DNA of 64,000 bases from the NCBI RefSeq assembly GCF_037975245.1, contig NC_092568.1, positions 28,144,501 through 28,208,500 of the forward strand, read 5' to 3'. The DNA comes from Apostichopus japonicus. Lineage: Eukaryota; Echinodermata; Holothuroidea; Aspidochirotida; Stichopodidae. A model generated the notes under the pieces. The model made no database searches, was not told the origin of the DNA, and saw only the letters and a list, made by a program, of their open reading frames with translations. Both the position numbers and the translations under genes were made by a program. Within the stretch, counting starts at the first letter, position 1. The number at the start of each line of letters is the position of its first letter. This document shows, piece after piece, positions 58,791 through 64,000 of this stretch.

Positions 58791-59446
58791 ACTGCTTACA
58801 AAGTATTGCTCATATGTGTATTTACACACTGCACTGTGCATACTGAAATCTCTGAAAATACATCATTATGGACCTGAAATGATAATTGCATAGATTTCTG
58901 TTGTGGTTTATATGGTGACGACTATGAAAAGTATCATTTTGGTGATAAAAAAAAAATTCATCTCTCACTTAAGGTGGCATACTCCTATTAGAGTCTATAT
59001 CAATCCGCTCGATTGTTCTCCTTCAGGAAAAGTGCCAAAAAGCAGCGGGAGAACATCATTTGTGACCTGTTATCAATCATAATCTAGTTTTTTGTGGCTT
59101 GCATGTTGAAGAGCATGAATGGAAGTACATGTGGTGAGAAAATTGGGTCAATTGAGGCAATTTTAGACCCCTTTAGGCCTCCCGGGAGCAGCGTAGGAAA
59201 TTTGTTTACCACTTAGTGAAGAGGTTTGTTTACAAGTGACGAAAACTTCCGGCTCGGATAGCAAAAAATCTACACGGTCATGATACGGAAAATTGATGGT
59301 GCCATGAAAGGCCAACTTGTCAGCTATCCGGTGATGCCGGGTAGCGTTTAGCTAGTGAAAACTTCTATCTAGACTTAGAGACCACATTACTTTTGTGATT
59401 TAGTGTGTAAGTCAATGGGGCTTTTAATGGGCGTATGCTACCTTCA
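58791..59446. repeat. Direct duplication, copy 2
   Basis: Second copy of 56,555-57,179. It keeps about 28 bp (in the stretch after ATCAATCCGC near 59,010) that copy 1 has lost; with it the inverted pair GTTCTCC...GGAGAAC is complete. Homology stops at the right end of the MITE: copy 1 continues TTAAGCAAAAATG, copy 2 TTCAATTGTATTG. Confidence 0.9.
58973..59442. mobile_element. TTAA-flanked MITE, copy 2 (470 bp)
   Basis: Same ends as copy 1 (GGTGGCATACTCC ... GGGCGTATGCTACC). The left flank is TTAA (58,969-58,972); the right flank is TTCA (59,443-59,446), a mutated target site or a different junction. Longer than copy 1 mainly because of the ~28-bp segment retained near its left end. Confidence 0.72.
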
Positions 59447-59458
59447 ATTGTATTGCGA

Positions 59459-59482
59459 GTTGAATCGCGTGTTGAATCGCGC
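59459..59482. repeat. Two tandem 12-bp units
   Basis: GTTGAATCGCGT is followed directly by GTTGAATCGCGC, between the end of MITE copy 2 and the left inverted-repeat arm. No function is apparent. Confidence 0.8.
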
Positions 59483-59496
59483 AGATGTGACCCGGG

Positions 59497-60221
59497 CTTA
59501 AGCAAAGCATCGGTTATTACATTGTATGCCATCGTATACCGTACGGTCCGTGAAAGTGCGCAGTATACCGCCGGATGCTAATGTAAACAACGAAATGTCT
59601 TATGTAGATAGAGAAAAGGCATGGAGGTCCAATTATGTCGAAACTCTCTTTTACATTATAGTAATGGCGAATTAGGGGCTGCAGTCCCCCCCCCCCCTTC
59701 CCGCCTCCTACGCCTTTGTGTGTAGTGTTCGGTTTCGGAAATATATGCTATTTTTTTTTTCCTTCAACCAAGTTTTATAATAGCTGTTATAAGAGGTTTT
59801 AATATTTCTACACGAATAAATTAACTGTGTCTGAATTTTCGAACATTTCTGACCATCATTCTTCATCACACTTCCCTCTACTCGTGCAATTTTGACCGGT
59901 CTGTTAGGGGTTCAAGGAGGTTTTTCTATATTGGGTGTCCATAGATGACATTTTGTGCAACATTATGGGTATGTTTTGAAGTGAGTTTATTCACGAGAAT
60001 GTGAATTTTCAAATTCTGAACAAATAACGGGCTTAAAACCTTGAAAGTGGGACTGGCGGATATTGCAATGATCCACAGGACATGCGATTAGGTCGAACAT
60101 GTTTTGTGAGTAGTGACAATCTTTAAAAAGGTTATGGATGGAAAAAAACTGTTGGGAAATACTTGGTTCTCAGGCAAAAAGTGTACATCTGGTTGGTCAT
60201 TTTCAAGCCCGAGAAGTACCA
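59497..60221 (+). repeat. Long inverted repeat, left arm
   Basis: From AGCAAAGCATCGGTTATTAC to GCCCGAGAAGTACC this arm is the reverse complement of 62,903-63,944 with scattered mismatches, once the 292-bp insertion in the right arm is removed. It contains a poly-C run (~59,686-59,698), CTACTCGTGCAATTTTGACC, a motif with ATTATGGGTATGTTTTGAAG, and GGTTATGGATGGAAAAAAAC. It lacks ~29 bp present in the right arm (after GGATATTG near 60,065). Most likely these are two copies of one DNA-transposon-like family in opposite orientation. ORFs here are not protein-like. Confidence 0.88.
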
Positions 60222-60345
60222 TTTCCGGTGATCTGGGTGGTATCACAACCAGAAATTTTCTTGTACGTTGCGCGCCAACCGATGGTGGCGCTCCGCTTAG
60301 ATAGTAATATGCGCCCCCCGGGTTATAAAATCCTGGTTACGCCAG
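60213..60345 (+). mobile_element. hAT-like MITE tail, related to 63,484-63,775
   Basis: In the + orientation AAGTACCATTTCCGGTGATC, then TTTTCTTGTACGTTGCGCGC, GGTGGCGCTCCGCTTAGATAG and the end CCTGGTTACGCCAG resemble 63,628-63,775 (AAGTGCCATTTCCAGCGATC, CTTGTACGCTTCGCGCC, GGTGGCGCTACGCTTAGATAG, CTGGCTATGCGCCTG). This is the distal part of the same family; it directly continues the left inverted-repeat arm beyond the point where the right arm diverges. Confidence 0.65.
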
Positions 60346-62902
60346 TACTTTTCCCTATAGCGTTATTTATCACATGATAAGCAAAACGTTACTGGCAACT
60401 AGCAAACTTTCAAAACGTTCTTTTTGTCTTCGTTGTTTGAGATGAAACTTGACTGCAGCAAATTAGTAATCAACTATATTTTTATAGCTAGCTTGTGCAT
60501 CAAAGCTTTAATTATCAAAAACATCTCTAAACATAGATATGTTTCATGAGGCAAAATCATTGGTGATGTCCTCAGTCTCTTACCGACCGTGAGTTGCATG
60601 GGTACGCCATCGTCAAGTGTGTCAATCCATTGCTGTATATTTCTAATATAACTCTCGGTGAATTGGGAGAACTATGGGATTGACACTCGGTTCAGCTGAA
60701 ACTAACTGACGAATTATAGCAACAACAAAAACAAATATCACTTGAAATGAATGTTGTCTTAATGTAGTATATCCTTCCTAAAGTACATAGCCTAAATTAT
60801 ACGGATTGTGAGGAAACATCTTTAAATTGTTATATACGAAAAATTGTTTTGGCATATCGATAGTTGCTCGACCCTTTCTGTGATAAGATCACTAACACAA
60901 GGCCAACTTGACATTTGCACAGCATGATACTATATGCAAGAGCAAACTTATAATGTCATGGAGGAACATAGGGTAGAGATACTTTGCTTAAATATTCTTC
61001 TTCTTGTTTCTTGATCTATATAGCACTGATGAACAGAACGGTAACCACCCTGGATGTATAATCATGCACATAAACAGGTAAACCGTACCTCATTTTACTC
61101 GCAAAACCATACCGCGGGCAATTTTTACATCATCTACATCAGCCTGGGCACAATCGCGTATTCATCTGGGAATTAAAACCCCTCCACCAAGACTACAATC
61201 ATAAATACAGGGTTTAGTCACCCCTCACCGACAGAAAGAAACTTACAAGAAAATATAATGTAAAATTCATAAATATACATAACAGATGTATGTGGCAGTG
61301 CTGTACAACCTGAACACTTGAAGGGTCTTCATCATTGTTTCAAAAGTCACAAAGTACTAGTACTATTTTCCATCTAAACAACCTCCATTTTAGCAACACT
61401 TTCTCTCCTCTCCTGGACAACACTTTATCTTAACTTCCACGCCCCTCACAAAAAGGGTGGATGCGTCCCCGCCGGCTATCATCATATCATTCTCATGCAC
61501 GTGGGTATATGTTTGCGAATATATATCTCTCAGACAATAATCATATCTGGCGAAATTGTTGGCGTTCCATAGATTTTCTGTGCAGCGTCTACACTATATG
61601 CGATCGTTTCACTTGTTATCTTATCATTTTTCCAAGACTGTTTTATATGATGTTCGTTACAGAAATGTCTTTTAATCTAAAGCATTTCTGAGTTATACAG
61701 AACATTTCTCTCCATCCTTATTGGAGAGAAGGGTGGAGATCAGGGGCGTCAATTCCAATTGAAAAGTGGTGTGTGGGGGAGTGAAGGGGGGAGGACATAA
61801 AATGACTGAACATGGATAAAACTGAAGAAGTGTGCGCGTAGTGCGCACCGCCGCCAGCGACTTGGCGCAAATCCTTCATCGGGTGGAGAAGATGCCAAAC
61901 TTAATCTGTTTCCAACATCGGTTACAGTTTATAGCTATCTCTCTCTCGTGCTGTTTGTTGTCAATCTTCTAATCAATCTGTTGATCTCAGAATTAACCGT
62001 CGATCTACTTCCATTAAACCAGGTAGGCCGCGTGTTCTTAGTTTTACATCTTAATTCGTAGCCTATATATGAAGGTATCAAGAATGAGACTCTTCATTTG
62101 AGTATACTTTCCAACGGTTCTAAGCTGTATCTATCTGTTAACCGCTCCTGTGCCCCTTCGTGTAGACGTAATAATGACGTCATATTTGCGCTAAAAGCAC
62201 GCTAGTATGCAAAAAGTCTGTGAGAATTGGGCATTATCTGAAATAGAAAGGGTTTATACCTTACGGCTCTATATGTGTTGCTCTAATAATTTCTTTAGCA
62301 ATACAGTTAGTCTATCTGGCGCTTGTAGAACTACCTTGCAGCAAAAATTACGTACATGAGCTATGCAATTACATTGCACATATTCTAGTGGGATGCAATT
62401 GTACCTACTTATGTTATTGTTTACTTTGAGGAGGCACGGTAGGCCATTGCAGTTAACTGTACACGTAAAGTTCATTTATCTTCTGCCCCACCTATACCCC
62501 TCAAAAACAAAATAAACACGATTAAACAACCGAAACATATTTGCTGTAGGAAACAAATGAAATGAAAAGTCCAGGTCAAAAATGTCTTTTTGATATGTTA
62601 AAGAGGAATATAATCTAGGCATTCTAGTGAAGTTTGCATTCAATTCCTACGTACCGTTTTTGAGATATTGACAGTTGAAGTTGCCACCTTTCGTACCAAA
62701 AGTGAACTTGGAGCAAAAGGTGTGATATCATATATAGTTGCACACTGACCAATAATGTTTTGTTTTTATTTATTTTTCAGTCTATTGATTTGACCTTGGA
62801 ATGGATAGGGTTACTAGTTTGTCTAAAGGGGATGTGAAGTTTATGAAATACCAATACCTATGGTACATTCACATCAATTGTGGAGTATAAAATTAAACAA
62901 TT
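60346..62902. other. Spacer of the inverted repeat, no gene seen
   Basis: 2.56 kb of AT-rich DNA with no ORF showing family features (the longest, 61,461-61,691, looks like a chance frame). Points noted: a CAGGGGCGTC motif at ~61,743 that resembles a hAT terminus but without a matching partner; a GC-rich GTGTGCGCGTAGTGCGCACC stretch near 61,830; a possible SINE remnant at 60,993-61,250 listed separately. Confidence 0.6.
60993..61250 (-). mobile_element. Possible SINE remnant with L2-like tail
   Basis: On the minus strand GGTTTTAATTCCC (61,168-61,181 region) resembles a decayed B box, and about 150 bp further CAGTGCTATATAGATCAAG followed by AAACAAGAAGAAGAA resembles the GCGCTATATAAAT-type end with simple repeat shared by L2 LINEs and their SINE partners. 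No convincing A box is seen. This is a weak, motif-based suggestion. Confidence 0.25.
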
Positions 62903-63944
62903 GGCACTTCTCGGGCTTGAAAATGGCCAACCAGATGTACACTTTTTGCCTGAGAACCAAGTATTTTCCAATAGTTTTTTTCCATCCATAACCTTTTTGA
63001 AGATTGTCACCAGTCACAAATCATATTCGAACTCATCGCATCTCCTGTGGATCATTGCTTTTGTAGGTGATTCTACCTCGCGGCCCACAATATCCGTCAG
63101 CCCCACTTTTCAAGGTTTTAAGCCCATTATTCGTTCAGAATTTGAAAATTCACATTTCTCGTGAATAAACTCACTTCAAAACATACCCATAATGTTGTAC
63201 AAAATTTCATCTATGGACAACCAATATAGAAAAACCTCCTTGAACCCCTAACAGACCGGTCAAAATTGCACGAGTAGAGGGAAGTGTGACGAAGAATGTT
63301 GGTCAGAAATTTTCGAAAATTCAAACAGAGTTAATTTATTGGTGTAGAAATATTAAAACCTCTTATAACGGCTATTATAAATCTTCGTTGAAGGAAATGA
63401 AAAAATAGCATATATTTCCGAAACCGAACACTATACACATAGGCGTAGAAGGCGGGGGGATGCAGCCCCTAATTCGCCATTAGTACGCGTAGCCAAGGGG
63501 GGCAAAGGGGGCAGCCGCCCCCCCCCCCCCTTCAGCATATTTTTTAATTTTTTTTTGAATGTTTTTATGATATCGCTAGTATTTTCAAAAGAGAAAATGC
63601 TAAGATGTAACTTACAAGGCCTGGGAAGTGCCATTTCCAGCGATCTGGGAGGCATTTTCAGCCAAATTTTTCTTGTACGCTTCGCGCCAACCATGGTGGC
63701 GCTACGCTTAGATAGTTTGCAATGGCGAATCTACAGTTTCGCCCCTCCCTTGGCAAATTTCTGGCTATGCGCCTGGCCATTACTAATGTAAAAGAGAGTT
63801 TTGACATAATTGGACCTTCATGCTTTTCTCCATCTACATAAGACATTCCGTTGTTTACATTAGCATCCCGCGGTATACTGCGCAACTTTCACGGACCGTA
63901 CGGTACACGATGGCATGCGATGTAATAACCGATGCTTGCTTATA
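62903..63944 (-). repeat. Long inverted repeat, right arm
   Basis: Reverse complement of 59,497-60,221. Inner end near GGCACTTCTCGGGCTTG, outer end near CCGATGCTTGCTTATAT. It carries the 292-bp hAT-like insertion at 63,484-63,775 and about 29 bp (TTTGTAGGTGATTCTACC... near 63,060) missing from the left arm. The sequence beyond 63,944 to the window end shows no recognisable feature. Confidence 0.88.
63484..63775 (+). mobile_element. hAT-like MITE (292 bp) with 8-bp target duplication
   Basis: The insertion is flanked by GCCATTAG (63,476-63,483) and GCCATTAC (63,776-63,783), an 8-bp duplication with one mismatch. The ends TACGCGTAGCCAAGG and (reverse complement of the right end) CAGGCGCATAGCCAG are degenerate inverted repeats of the CAGGGGCGTAGCC type common in hAT elements. 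The undisturbed target GTAATGGC is present once in the left arm at 59,661-59,668. Interior: poly-C near 63,518-63,530 and no transposase. The short ORFs spanning it on both strands are not protein-like. Confidence 0.8.
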
Positions 63945-64000
63945 TGATATTGACATTACCATGTTGAACGCGCGCGGAGCACCCGAAAATTTTTGGTTAT

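Noticed and set aside
60113-63885. Short ORFs on both strands in the inverted-repeat region
   Set aside because: They lie in non-coding transposon sequence, poly-C runs and MITE ends; the same peptides in both arms only reflect the inverted repeat.

Overview
The window reads as eukaryotic, almost certainly animal, repeat-dominated DNA. There are no operons, ribosome binding sites or long genuine ORFs. What it holds is tRNA-derived tandem repeats with RNA polymerase III promoter boxes, two fragments of a non-LTR (CR1/L2-like) LINE, TTAA-flanked and hAT-like MITEs, and AT-rich single-copy-looking DNA. A marine or other invertebrate metazoan is plausible from this mix, but I cannot name the species.

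Layout. (1) About 1-54,835 is one uninterrupted head-to-tail satellite of roughly 332 monomers: 165 bp up to ~52.29 kb, then 15 full copies of a more diverged 161-bp subfamily at the array edge. Each monomer carries a tRNA-type A box and B box on the + strand, two short hairpins, a T4 tract between the boxes and a TGACGTC motif. Diagnostic variants recur at exact multiples of 165 bp and reveal nested higher-order repeats: 16/17-mers at 13.9-18.5 kb, 25- and 23-mers at 30-38 kb, and 19-mers (3,135 bp) at 38.2-50.6 kb that themselves form a 38-mer (6,270 bp) duplication. (2) 54,836-55,641 holds two minus-strand, 5'-truncated LINE fragments sharing a 3'-UTR stem-loop; the second keeps ~96 codons of the reverse-transcriptase polyprotein C-terminus. 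(3) 55,651-56,544 is a short array (6 copies) of a 157-bp satellite that is a diverged cousin of the 165-bp one and keeps a better tRNA resemblance. (4) 56,555-59,446 contains a ~0.63-kb direct duplication, each copy including a TTAA-flanked MITE, around 1.6 kb of unrecognised DNA. (5) 59,497-63,944 is a long inverted repeat (arms ~0.73 kb of shared sequence) around a ~2.7-kb spacer; the right arm is interrupted by a 292-bp hAT-like MITE whose empty target site survives in the left arm.

No protein-coding host gene is supported anywhere. The long minus-strand reading frames in the satellite exist because 165 is 3 x 55, and are not called as genes. The most interesting aspect is the satellite itself: a tRNA/SINE-like unit with Pol III promoter boxes, amplified into a large array with alpha-satellite-like higher-order structure, next to a relic array of its sister family.
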